A model generated the notes under the pieces. It saw only the letters and a program-made list of their open reading frames with translations, searched no databases and was not told the DNA's origin. This document shows, in pieces, positions 21,890 through 32,519 of a stretch of DNA of 64,000 nt. Position 1 is the first letter of the stretch; every line of letters starts with the position of its first letter. This DNA is from Impatiens glandulifera. Lineage: Eukaryota; Streptophyta; Magnoliopsida; Ericales; Balsaminaceae. The DNA is taken from NCBI RefSeq assembly GCF_907164915.1, contig NC_061862.1, positions 127,853,641 to 127,917,640 on the forward strand. Reading direction: 5' to 3'. Position numbers and translations under genes: made by a program.

Positions 21890-23684
21890 ATGCGGTTAGT
21901 CCCTTGGGCATCCAAACTTTGACAAACCGGACAACCTTCTTTGCTAAGGTCTTAACCGTCCTTTTGCCACTAGGTTTTGGATATCTCGGTTTTTCTACGA
22001 AGGTCTTAAATGAGGGTGATCTTTGTTTTGACCTATGCGGTTGAGGATTGGCTTTCCTATTTTTGAGCAGGTCGACTTTTCTTTTCTTAGGGTCAAGCCA
22101 CTTCTCAGAGTCGGTTGGACCAACATAGTTGTAGTTTAGTTTTTCTTCCGTATAGTATGCGGTCAATTCCTCTTCAGCGGTTATGGAGCTTTTAATGAAT
22201 CTTATAAGAGGAAGGTTACTCCTTGTAAACCTTACTTTCTCTACGGGTTTTTGGTTTTTGGATCTATCCTTTTTGTATCCTAAGCCGAACATGCAAAAAG
22301 GATGCCTGTAATGACTACACATTTTCTTTACTATATCACTAGATCTCTTATATGCGACCATCTTATACTGGAGTCGGGCATTTTCTTCTTCGGTTAGTTC
22401 TTTAGCTGGTTCACTAGACTGTTCGATCTTAAGTGGTGGTTCAGGTTTTGACTCGGTTTCTAAGGTAGGGGTTTCATCAGGTTCTATGATCTCTGGTTCG
22501 GTTATTACGGGTACTTCTGATTCTGTCGGATTGGGTACTATAGGATCGGTTCTAAGGTTGAGTTTCTTAGGTAACATGGCTAGTAGGTTCTTATACTCTT
22601 CTACCATATCATTCAATGCATTGTATAACTCATCTTTAGTAAATTCTTCACAGGGAGAGTTAAATACCTGTTCCTCATTTGCCATGAGGCATGTGAGTTC
22701 ATCATCACTGTCACTGTGAGCCCATAAGCTTCCTCCATCATCGGCTATCAGTGCTTTCTGAACCTCACTCCCTTCACCGGTTTGTTGATAGTTATTTCGG
22801 TTATCTTGGTTATCCGGTTTCCGGTTATCCCTCCTCGGTTTTCTGCATTCCCACTTAAAATGTCCCAAACAGTTACAGTTATAATACCTTACATTGGATT
22901 TATCACCATAGTTGTAGTTTGTCGGTTGGCTTCTTTTCATGAACCTCTCAAAATTCTGTACAAGGATCGCCATGGCATCCTCGGTGAACTGTTCGGCGGT
23001 TCTGATCGGTGCAGGTGCATGTGCAACCGGTTCTGTGGATGTGATTAGTGCTCTGATTGAGGTTGAAGCCGAAACTTCTTCTTCAGTTCTAGATCTCATT
23101 TCAAACTCATATGCCTTAAGATCTTCGAATACATCGTGTAGCTTCATCTTGTTTAGGCAGTTTGATTCCCTCATTACCATTGTCTTTATGTCCCATGCAC
23201 TTGGAAGAGATCTTAAAGCTTTCATGATAACCTCCTTGTTGTCATACCTCTTGCCAAGAGTTGCTAGTTCATCTAGCACACCAGTGAACCGGTCACTGTA
23301 CTATTTCATTGTTTCTCCTGGTTTCATCTTGATGCTTTCAAACTTCTGAGTAACTACCATTACCTTGTTTTCCTTTGTTTTTTCATTTCCCTCAAAGATC
23401 TGAATAACCGTGTCCCATGTCTCCTTTGCGGTTTTGCAGTCTCTGATCTTGCAGTACGTGTTTTTGTCCACACTATTGGAGATCCAGTTTCTGGCATGGT
23501 TATCCAGGTTATTTCTTCTCCTATCTTCAGCTGTCCATTCCTTTCTGTCCTTATCAATAATTATCGGTCCTTCGGCCAGAATGGATTCCATCTCATCATC
23601 CAAGGTGATTAAGTGTAGGTGCATGTGTGCCTTCCAGTTGGCAAAGTCATCACCTTCTAGCATTGGTGGCCTATCGAAAGACAT
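21876..23684 (-). pseudogene. gag: Copia Gag with one stop (element 2)
   Basis: Capsid-type Gag. The N-terminal part (23684-23301) has MPPMLEG/W-type and HLHLITLDDEM landmarks and the UBN2-like core (RRRNNLDNHA, IFEGNEKTKEN). An in-frame TAG at 23301-23303 interrupts it, and the frame continues from 23279 for 467 codons. The CCHC zinc knuckle (about 22850-22893) reads YNCNCLGHFKWEC with Tyr where the first Cys is expected. Downstream are the acidic HSDSDDELTCLMA stretch, a Pro/Glu-rich region and the basic tail ending VWMPKGLTACGPK. The acidic stretch followed by LMA is what I associate with Sirevirus Gag. Confidence 0.88.
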
Positions 23685-23710
23685 GCTTGCTTGAGTATTG
23701 AAACTAACTA

Positions 23711-23722
23711 CTCTGATACCAA
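23711..23722 (-). other. Primer binding site (initiator tRNA-Met)
   Basis: The minus strand reads TTGGTATCAGAG directly inside the 5' LTR. TGGTATCAGAG is complementary to the 3' end of plant initiator tRNA-Met, the usual copia primer. Confidence 0.9.
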
Positions 23723-23723
23723 T

Positions 23724-25026
23724 TGTTAGGATCTAGGTCGCGGCTGGAGGACCGGGGTTGGGCCGGTTAGCGTGTTTCTTTCAAAGGGTGGTGATTAATC
23801 CGGTTAAAGATTAACACCGAGGTTTCAATACTACACAAACTGTCACAAACCCTTGAACTAGGTTCAAGCGCGGAAGAGGTTTGTTTCAGGTTAAAGCAGC
23901 ACACTTGTATGATAGGCAGAACCAGTTTCGGATGATGAAGGTTTGAGAATTGATGGGTCGGTTTTTGTAACCTGGTGATCCGGTTTGGATAGAGTCAAGT
24001 AGGTTTGAGCGGTGTCGGTAAGTTAGTACAGGTCGGTTAGAAAATAGAACCGGCAGAAAGTAAATGACAAGAAAAATTTTATGGATGTTCTGAGATAAAA
24101 CTCCTACGTCACCCCTTCCTCTCGAAACCGCGAGAAGGATATTCACTAAGGAATACAAGTACAATCCGATCGAGACTTATTTCCTGCTCGATAACACTCT
24201 TACAATTTACACCGAAATTGTAAAATACACACTTCAACTTTAGCACCTAGGTTTTCTCTAGAGATAGAACACAATCTTATCACTTGCAAATTAAATGCTC
24301 ACTTGTGTCTCACTTTATCTCACTTGTCTCGTGTTGTGTCCCGCATTTACTCTTCTTCAACTGCTCCTTTTATAGGTGAAATATGCCAACGGTCATATTT
24401 CACTTCCTTGAATCTGATTGGCTGAGCAGAGGTTCAGTGATTCAGACCTGGCGGTCAATTGTTCAGACCTGGCGGTCAATCTCACAGACTTGGCAGTCTG
24501 TTCTTCCGGTGTGTAAGACAAACCTGCTGGGTTTGTCTTTTACTCAATGTGGTAACTGTTGGTTAGACAGTTGTCTGTACTTGGAAGATTTCCTTTCTGA
24601 CTTATCCCGAAGTGGAAAGATCCTGTAGGACTGTCTTCTGCAGCTTGCAGACTTTCCTCAGACTTGTATGGATATGGAAGTGTTCAGTCTGTTCCTTTGG
24701 TATCATCTTTAACAGATACCCGAATTGTCTTCTTATACTGGTCGGTCATTTGACTTAACCGAATGGCTTCCGGTGTGATTGGTTTAACCGGACAGCTTCC
24801 GGTTATTCCTTTGCCTTGTGGCTGATCGGCTGTCTGGTGTTTCCGGTTTTTAGCTTTGGCCGATCCTTTCTTTGTGCGGTCATGTTCCGAATGTCCTGGT
24901 CGGTTTAATGACTTGACCGGTTAGTCTTCTTAGCCGGTTCATTTGTTTGACCGATCCGGTTCCTTGTTCCTGCATGGAAGGTTTATTTATGTTAAGTTCT
25001 GTGAACCGGTCTAATTTTATCTAACA
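23724..25026 (-). repeat. 5' LTR of element 2
   Basis: 1303 bp, TGTTAGG...CTAACA. The minus-strand TATA box TATAAAAGG is at 24366-24374. Just upstream of it, at 24385-24395, is GCCAACGGTCA (plus strand), which matches the mitosis-specific activator consensus YCYAACGGYYA at 10 of 11 positions and sits in an imperfect palindrome. It differs from the 3' LTR by one 21-bp repeat unit and scattered substitutions. Confidence 0.93.
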
Positions 25027-25109
25027 ATAAACCTACGTCAATAAGTTTAATCAATACAATATAGTTTTAATGATATTTTCTGAACAAAACTAAGTTGTGT
25101 AAATTGTCT

Positions 25110-25500
25110 TTACGTAGGAACGTCTGAAGACGTCTTCCTTCTATCAGACGTCTCACTTTATTAGACGTGATGTTTGAAGAAGTGAGCGAGCAGACGTTTA
25201 ACTTCATCAGATGTGTAGTCTGAAGAAGTGCGCAAGCAGATGTCTAACTTCATCAGACCTGAAGTCTAAAGAAGTGTGTGAGCAGACGTCTAACTTCTAT
25301 AGACGTGCAGTTTGAAGAAGTGCGCGAGCAAACGTCTAACTTCATCAGACGTGTAGTCTGAATAAGTGCACGAGTAGACGTCTAACTTCATCAGATGTGT
25401 AGTCTGAAAACGTACGCAAGCAGACATCTAGCTTATACATACATGTAGTCTAAAGAAGTGTGAACAGATGTTTTGCTTCAGCAGCCATCTGAAGAAGCGT
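25110..25500. repeat. AGACGTCTAACTTC tandem repeats in the family-3 LTR (copy A)
   Basis: Six or seven imperfect units of about 55-60 bp share GCAGACGTCTAACTTC, CAGACGTGTAGTCTGAAGAA and GTGCGCGAGCAG. AGACGTCT is a perfect palindrome and AGTCTGAAGA...TCTTCAGACT forms longer dyads. Copy B (62385-62750) and the relative at 48480-48970 carry the same type of array. Confidence 0.8.
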
Positions 25501-26333
25501 CCGCTTATCTATTCAGCTCATCTGCTTAGCAATCAATAGTGTTTGATATCATTCGTCTGCCAAGATAGCTTAACACACTATAACTTCTTATCTATCTCGT
25601 ACTCAAATATTCCTCCAACCCAAGTCTTATATTATCCAGTACACCACGTTCCAGCGAATATTCTCTAGCACAATGCGGTACGCCACGAACCAACGAATAT
25701 ATTCTTATGTACATTACCATAAACTTAGCATATGTCCAATGGAATTCTGACACGTATCCAACAGGAAGATTCGACCGTTGCTGAGTCTTCAATATAAAAG
25801 GTGATTAGAGTACAATGGCGAATCTATCGCTTCCTTGAACAATCACACGAATTACAAACTGCTAAAGTGCTATGAGCTCTAAGTCTATTCTGTAATTCAC
25901 CTACTATTTTTTCTGTATGAAATTTCAGATTCTAAGTTGAATAGGATTTGTCTGTTCAACAAAGTGCTAACTAGATGTTCAGAAATAGGTAGTTGCTAAG
26001 ACATGTGTATCTGACTGGGTTTGTGTAGTGTCTATATGAATCAAAGTTTTTTAGTGAAAAATCTTCTGGAAATAGAGAAGGGGTATATGTTTTATCTACG
26101 AACATTCATAAAACTCCGTGTATTATTTATTTTCCGCATCGTTCAATCGTTTTTCTGCCGCTTCAAATCGAGCAATTATTTCCGCACTTTAAGTCGTTCA
26201 AGAGCTTGCGAAGATTTGTGAAGAATAGAAACAAATTCTTAATCTTTAACAGGACTAAAATCTAATTGAAAGTTTCTTAAGTTGTCAACTATATTCATAT
26301 CCCCCTTCTCTATAATTGTCACCGATCCTAACA

Positions 26334-26503
26334 CTCGGTCTTGGGTCAAGATTCCTCGGTCCTAGTTTTAGACCTCTTGGTCCTAGGTTCTGGAATCTTC
26401 AGTCCTAGGTTTTAGAATCCTTGGTCCTAGGTTGGACCTCTCGGTTCTAACTCAAGAACATTGGTCGGACCTCTCGGTCCTATTGAAATTATCGGACATA
26501 AAT
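26334..26503. repeat. CCTAGG minisatellite, right part (copy A)
   Basis: Seven or eight units of CTCGGTCCTAGG with spacers such as TTTTAGAATC, continuing the array at 10985-11200 beyond the solo LTR. A few more units follow the next insertion at 28693-28760. Confidence 0.75.
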
Positions 26504-28687
26504 TGTTGGGTCAAATTATTTTGACTAAGTGTTGAAATAATTTACCCTCTGAAATTTTGATGATGAAATAATTTATGAGTTTCGATACAGGTGTATTGAG
26601 ACAATACGTTATTAGACTTGGGTCTAATGAGGGTCATTAGACCGATGTTGATTTTCATTCGCATAAAATTAGACGCACAGTCTAACTCATCGAAGTTAGA
26701 CGTGCAGTCTAATAGACGTGTAATTAGACGCAAGTCTAATGAATATACGGAATTAGACGTGAGTCTAATGGAATTAGACGTGAGTCTAATAGAATTAGAT
26801 GTACAGTCTAACTCATCGGAGTTAGACGTGTAAGTCTAATAGATGTAAAGAATTAGACGCAAGTCTAATGAATACACGGAATTGGACGTAAGTCTAATGG
26901 AATTAAACGTACAGTCTAACTCATCGGAGTTAGACGTGTAAATCTAATAGATGTAAAGAATTAGACGCAAGTTTAATGAATACGCGGAATTAGACGTACA
27001 GTCTAACTCATCGGAGTTAGACGTGTAAGTCTAATAGATGTAAAGAATTAGACGCAAGTCTAATGAATACGCGGAATTAGACGTGAGTCTAATGAAATTA
27101 GACATAAGTCTAATATATTCGGAATTAGGCGTGGCAGTCTAACTCAGTGGAGTTAGACGTGCCAGTCTAATGGTTATTACAATTAGACGGGTAGTCTAAT
27201 TAGTGAAAGTTAAACCTGCGTCTAACTCCTTCAGACAAGTCTGAGGTAGAACCGGAATTAGACGTGGCAGTCTAACTCAGTGGAGTTAGACGTGCCAGTC
27301 TAATGGTTATTGTAATTAGACGGGTAGTCTAATTAGTGAAAGTTAGACGTGCGTCTAACTCCTTCAGACAAGTCTGAGGTAGAACCGGAATTAGACGTGG
27401 CAGTCTAATGGTTATTGTAATTAGACGGGTAGTCTAATCAGTGAAAGTTAGACGTGCGTCTAACTCCTTCAGACAAGTCTAAGGTAGAATCGGAATTAGA
27501 CGTGGCAGTCTAACTTAGTGGAGTTAGACGTGCTAGTCTAATGGTTATTGTAATTAGACGGGTAGTCTAATTAGTGAAAGTTAGACGTGCGTCTAACTCC
27601 TTCAGACAAGTCTGAGGTAGAACCGGAATTAGACGTGTAGTCTAACTCAGTGGAGTTAGACATACCCGTCTAATGGTTATTTTTATTAGACGCGAGTCTA
27701 ATTCTATTAGACTAGGCGGTCTAATAGACGTTTTTTATTAGAAGGAGTAGACCTATTTCATTAGACAGATTTTCACAATCCGGTTAACTGAAATACGTCT
27801 AATGCTCAGTTCAAGCAGTTCGTTTGAATTTAGCATTTCTCCTACACACGTGCCATAGCTGTACCCTACTTCTGCTCCACTTTCTTGTGAAGATTAGTAC
27901 AGCAACTATATGCATTCAATCAAGGAATGCCACGTAAGAGAATTTTCCTCACATTGCCCATTTTGTAGGTACATCCCTGATAGAATATTCGGCGCACTAC
28001 CAGTTTTGTATGACCACGATCCTTGTGCTCAGAACCTGGTGTGTTCAATGGAGGATTTCCAATGGAAGAGTGCCACGTATCATTCTTGAAGATTCGACCG
28101 TTAGCTCCTGCTCAGTATTTAATCAATCCTAAGGACAACGGACAATCTGCCTCACGAACAAGCGAATACAAACGAACAAACAATCTGATTTTGCAGAGAG
28201 AGAAACTACTCAATCATCTTGCTTACTGAACTTATTCTGTGAAGCTTCTTTCTGATTGTACTGTGTGTGAATCGAGAGATAGAGCTAGAATCAAAGCACC
28301 TTTAGCTGAGTGATATTCTTCATCTTGTAATTGAACAGAAAGTGTTATGTTCAATAGTGAGCTAAGTGTGTGTGTAAACTGTATTTGATTCTTATCATCT
28401 TATAGTGAATCCTTTCTGTGGTTGGAAGAAGGGGTGACGTAGGAGAGTTTCTTCGAACATCCATAAACAAACTGTTGTGTTCTTCATTTCTGTCATCTTT
28501 TCATATTTTATCTTGTGCTTCAAACCCAAGTAAACAATTCCGCCTTGAATCTGTTTCAAGTGTTTACACAAGTTTGCGTAGAATAGAAAGAGATATTAAT
28601 CCCTAACATGATTTATATCAAACCGTTTTTCATAAGCCTTCATTCTTAGCCAGACCCCCGTCTATATCGATAAAGCCGATCCTATCA
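26504..28687 (+). mobile_element. Solo LTR with palindromic arrays, TSD TAAAT
   Basis: A 2.18 kb TG...CA unit (TGTTGGGTCA...GATCCTATCA) is flanked by TAAAT at 26499-26503 and 28688-28692. Copy B has the uninterrupted site near 63762 (ATAAAGGTTCG). The reverse complement of its end (TGATAGGATCGG...GACGGGGGTCTGGCTAA) resembles the starts of elements 1 and 3, so it is a diverged relative. A CGACCGTTAGC motif lies at 28088-28098. There is no coding region. Confidence 0.85.
26600..27780. repeat. Dense TTAGAC/GTCTAA palindrome array in the solo LTR
   Basis: Dozens of short inverted repeats of the form ATTAGAC-(3-8 nt)-GTCTAAT, for example ATTAGACGTGAGTCTAAT. The second half is organised into four or five higher-order units of about 110-140 bp beginning GGAATTAGACGTGGCAGTC. 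The first half has shorter units containing GAATACGCGGAATTAGACG. RNA from either strand would fold into serial hairpins. Confidence 0.9.
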
Positions 28688-28923
28688 TAAATGTTCGAAT
28701 TTCTCGGTCCTAGGATTTGTTCCGAACCGAGGACTCTCAGTCGGATGTCTCGGTCATATGCTAACTAGCCTCGATCATCAAGAACCTAAGTTCATTTTTT
28801 AATTCATTTTTTAGGTTGGATTATTTGATCTAAGAGTTTGGTTAGCTTCATAAATCTCATAGGAACATATTGATCATCATCTCAAGGTATCAATCAAAAT
28901 GGATGATGATCAAATCGTTCAAA

Positions 28924-29498
28924 ATAGTTTTTGATCAAAAATTGCATTTTTGATTTTAAGGCTTTTTAGAGGAGAAATGAGCTATCTAATATCTTCCAAA
29001 TATCTTATATACTTGATTGGTACCAAAACATGAACATTAACTGTTGTTTTGGCCAAATCATGAACTCAAAACAGTTCATTTATTTTGATATTTTTTATTT
29101 TGATCAAACATTATTGGGATGGATCAAACATGATCAAAGAGATTCCCAATATCATTACAATCATGTTGAGATGCTTTCTAGGTTGTGATTCAACAGAATT
29201 AGCCCACGAACAACAAACCCAGTTTTTGGATTTTAAAATTTTGAATTTGAATTTGAATTATTGTTTTGAAGACCAATTGATTAGTTCAATATTATCAAAA
29301 TAGTTTCTAAATAATCCTATGATCAATATTCAACCATAAAACACCATAAAGAACAAGCATACAAGTTTATGGGAAAATGTCAATAACCGAGTTGAACCAG
29401 ACGAGTCAAGGGCGAATCAATGGAAGTTAATGGATCAGACCGCTAGCCCAAAGGAATTAAAATATGCACATGCAGACATTATGATGATGTCAGTCTTG
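28924..29498. other. Unassigned AT-rich sequence
   Basis: No gene or repeat terminus recognised. It is the genomic flank of element 3 and lies beyond the part of copy A that can be compared with copy B in this window. Confidence 0.5.
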
Positions 29499-29503
29499 GA
29501 TTA

Positions 29504-31266
29504 TGTTAGGATCGGGATCGCCGATAGAGGACCGGGGTCCGGCTAAAGGTAGATCGCTTACAACAACAACACATTGGTACTAATCCGGTTAAAGATTAGA
29601 ACCACTCTTAACAATACACAGATTGTCAGACTCATGAACCGAGTTCAAGGGCGGAAATGTTTGTTTCAATTTGAAGCAACTCACACAATTCAGTTTGGAA
29701 GGTATTATGAGAAGTCGGTTAAGGTGGAGAGAAAACCGGTTCGGTTTGAATTAAGGGAAAGCCGATTCGGTTGGAGTGAATAGTGTTTCGGTTCGGTTAG
29801 AGTAAGTAAGCCGGAAAATAAAATAAAGAACACAAGATATATTTTTATGGATGTTCGGAGTTGAATCTCCTACGTCACCCCTTCTTCTCAAACAGTGAGA
29901 AGGATATTCACTAACTGGAATATTCAACAAACACACTCCGATCGAGTCTTATTTACTGTTCGTAGGTTACACCACTCACACAATGATGTAATACTTTTAC
30001 ACAAGGTAAATTACACAAAGTTTCTCAAAGTCAGATTTCAAATAATTTCAAGAATTTCAATCAATATTTAGGGTCATGCGTAAAATTCGTCTAATTGTGA
30101 ATATGTAAAAATCTGTGTATTCTTCGTTACCTTGGGCTTCTATTTATATGAGAAATATGACAACGGTCATATTTTTCTCTCTCCAGGGGATTGGTCATTT
30201 GAAGCCGTGCCGGTTAAGATAAGGTGGCGTGCGCGCTTTGCCATTTTGGACACATGGTAGACATGCACTAAGCAGCTTCCTGTTTTAGAAGATTGCTTCT
30301 GATCTTGGGTAAGGTCAGGTAATCATTATCTTGCCCCATGCCTGGTTTCTTCTTTTACATATTCCCAAGTAATATTTTTTTGTCTTAACTCGTTATCTTT
30401 AAGATATTCATATCTTTTGAATAATCTTCCCGTTGAAGATGTACGTTAGCTCATAGGATTTTCGATGGGTTGAACTAGCCGGACACTTTCGGTTTACAAC
30501 TCAACCGGTCCTGAACTTGAACCGTTCCGGATTTCTGCACAAAGGTTGAACCTGTCCAGATTTCATCTCAAACCTGAGAATGCTGAAGGTATTTATTAGC
30601 CAGAGCTGAGGGAAATTAAATGACCGGAACTTATTTATGATTGGAGCAGCTCATTTAATCAACCGGAACAACTCATTTAATAACCGGAGCTCATTTAATC
30701 AACATGAACAGCTCATTTAATAATCGGAACTCTTTAATGACCGGGGCTCATTAATGACCCGCCATGCTTCATTAAGTGTCGGTTGACCGAGCCGGTTGAC
30801 CGATCACCATTTCCGAACCAAAGTCGGACCACTAGTCAATCTACCGAACCGATATATATTTCCAAGCCGATCTCGCCTACCGGATTTTCCAATCTCGCTT
30901 ACATGGAGATTTCAGCATTTTTCTCAACTTCCCTGAAATAGAAAAACTTTAAATAATATTTACAACCGGTGAGATTTGATCCATGGTGACCTGTGAGACA
31001 AGCAAGGGTTCTTACCACTGCACTACAACACATTCTTGTTATATTTAAACCAATTAATATACTTGATATGACTTAAAGGTTTAACATATTTATTTGAACT
31101 TAGTTTTATCTATTCATTAAACTTTTCATAAGTTCTAACAATTATATTCTAACAATTACTTTTTTTTATTATTTAGAATAAATATTCAAAACTCGTAATT
31201 GTTGCCCGGTTTTAAAGAAGTTGTATTTATTTGGCCGGTTGAGAAAGTTTGAGGAAAATTCTAACA
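29504..31266 (-). repeat. 3' LTR of element 3
   Basis: TGTTAGGATCGGGATCGCCG...CTAACA. The end is uncertain (31142, 31156 or 31266) because polypurine-tract-like sequence is repeated. A minus-strand TATA box (CATATAAATAG) lies at about 30140-30150, with ACAACGGTCA just upstream at 30160-30169. The CCGGTTGA array seen in element 1 is nearly absent. Confidence 0.75.
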
Positions 31267-31300
31267 ATTTTTCCTTTTTTGATTATTTAGAATAAATATT
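31138..31300 (-). other. Duplicated polypurine tracts (element 3)
   Basis: Two tracts (31157-31180 and 31267-31285), each following a CTAACA and preceding AGAATAAATATTCAAAAC on the plus strand. This is the same arrangement as in element 1. Confidence 0.6.
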
Positions 31301-31339
31301 CAAAACTTGTAATTGTTGACCGGTTTTAAAATTTAAATC

Positions 31340-32519
31340 AGTTTAGGAATTATTGTAATCTAACAATCCTAAAATATTTCTAAGGGAAGAAAACTTAGAC
31401 TCGAGAAGTGGCTTTGTGAGGATGATAGCCACTTCATTCTTGTTCCCTTCATGTGAAGTGTCCGTCAACAGTGGCCCGGATGCAATGTTGACTCTTCCAA
31501 GCTTTTATCATGATTTACCTACATTCATAGACAATAGAAAATCTGGTCCCTATTTTTCTTTGGGTCCGTGGCTTATGAGTCCTTTGGGAATCCATACTTT
31601 GATTATTTTGATGGATTTTTCGTTGTGTGTATGTATAGTATATCTAACTGTTGATGATTTAACTTTAAAGGATGATTTTTGGTAAACATCTTTTGACTTT
31701 CGGTTAAGTTTAATTTTGCCATACAAACTGGGTGTCCTTCTTTCAGGTTTCAGCCAGCTTGAAGTTGTCTTTACATAGATCATCTCATCCTTTGAAGTTA
31801 AATCATTGCAGCTTGTAATTTCTTCCTTGAGCTTCTCATTCACAGATGAGATCTCACTTATTGAAACATCAACCTCTTTGATTTGAGATGAACAACTTGA
31901 ACTATCAGACATGCTTTTTGAAATAGTTTGATTAAGGGATTCTGACATTTTTCTGTACTTAATGACCATGTCATTGAGTACAGCAATTAAATCATCTCGG
32001 GTAAAATCATTAAAGGAGAGATCAAATACCTCAGATTCTTTCTTAGCCGTGAAGCAGGTATCAACTTTATCATCACTGTCGTTGGATGATGAGTCGTCCG
32101 AATTGCTATCGGCCCATTTGCCCTTGCTTTCAACAGCCATTAGAGCCTTCTACTCTTTCTGGTTCTCCTTTATTTGTTCACTAACTTCAAACAGTTGGAT
32201 CAACTTTTACCACACTTCTTTTCCCGTTTTGCGTTCTATAACTTTCTCGAAAGTGTTTACGTCTAGATATTTGATGATATGTCTCATGCAATGGTTGTCT
32301 AGGTTGTTTCTTCTCCTATCTTCAGCCGTCAATTCACCTTTCTCTTTCTCGATTTTTATCGGACCTTCCTTTAGGAGGTGCTCATTTCATCATCCAATGT
32401 GATCAAATGTAAATACATCTGAACCTTCCATCCACTAAACGCCTCGCTGTTTAGCATAGGTGGCATATCGATGTGGGTCATGCTTCCCATCTTCTTTCGG
32501 TTGCTTGAGTGATACCACT
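31340..32519 (-). pseudogene. Gag remnant and RNase H scrap of element 3
   Basis: From the 5' side: a Gag start (MPPMLNSEAFSGWK, HLITLDDEM, about 32490-32375), a degenerate core with several stops, then the open stretch 32140-31550. That stretch starts at the acidic region (KGKWADSNSDDSSSNDSDD) and ends in the Gag tail KVWIPKGLISHGPKEK. The core is joined to the acidic region without the segment that carries the zinc knuckle in element 2. The RNase H end (ILTKPLLESKF, about 31365-31440) follows. Protease, integrase and reverse transcriptase are absent. Confidence 0.8.
32507..32518 (-). other. Primer binding site of element 3
   Basis: The minus strand reads TGGTATCACTC next to the 5' LTR, matching the initiator tRNA-Met site TGGTATCAGAG except near its 3' end. 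Confidence 0.7.

Larger units (their letters stand above)
11280..25026 (-). mobile_element. 13.7 kb Sirevirus-like Ty1/copia element with accessory genes (element 2)
   Basis: A structurally complete LTR retrotransposon on the minus strand. Its LTRs are 23724-25026 (5') and 11280-12603 (3'), and a 5-bp TSD ATAAA lies at 11275-11279 and 25027-25031. The unoccupied site is present in copy B at 62289-62293. In element order it has the LTR, a primer site matching initiator tRNA-Met, gag, protease, integrase, reverse transcriptase, RNase H, three accessory ORFs, polypurine tracts and the 3' LTR. The domain order PR-INT-RT-RH is copia. The long Gag with a DSDDE acidic region and the multiplied polypurine tracts fit the Sirevirus lineage. 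It is far longer than a usual 5-10 kb copia element, mostly because of about 6 kb between RNase H and the 3' LTR. Stops in gag, integrase and RT plus a gag-pro frameshift make this copy defective. Confidence 0.93.
11201..26333. mobile_element. Solo LTR (family 3), split by the 13.7 kb copia element
   Basis: The LTR runs TGTTAGATTAAG...CCGATCCTAACA in two pieces, 11201-11279 and 25032-26333, about 1.38 kb in total. The uninterrupted copy is at 62215-63596, and a relative in opposite orientation at 47931-49185. Plus-strand orientation is supported by a TATA box (AATATAAAAG, 25791-25800) preceded by CGACCGTTG. Flanking pentamers (CGCAA and CTCGG; CTCAA and CTCGG in copy B) match poorly, so the TSD is not convincing. 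It lies inside the CCTAGG minisatellite. Confidence 0.8.
4675..28923 (+). repeat. Segmental duplication, copy A
   Basis: Apart from two insertions, this block is nearly identical to 55675-64000 (copy B). It includes the MSI4-like exons, the CACTA right terminus (8916), its downstream flank, a CCTAGG minisatellite and a solo LTR. Homology runs past the CACTA element into flanking DNA, so this is a segmental duplication, not two independent transpositions. Copy A alone has the 13.7 kb copia element (11280-25026) and the solo LTR at 26504-28687. Confidence 0.9.

Noticed and set aside
13276..23303. Claim that all stops prove methylation-driven C-to-T mutation
   Set aside because: Every stop codon is one transition away from a sense codon, so the stop identities alone are no evidence; kept only as a weak suggestion.
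11201..26333. Clean target-site duplication for the family-3 solo LTR
   Set aside because: Flanking pentamers CGCAA and CTCGG (CTCAA and CTCGG in copy B) do not match well enough.
26600..27780. CRISPR-like repeat array
   Set aside because: Repeats are palindromic, variable in length, without uniform unique spacers, and lie in a plant LTR.
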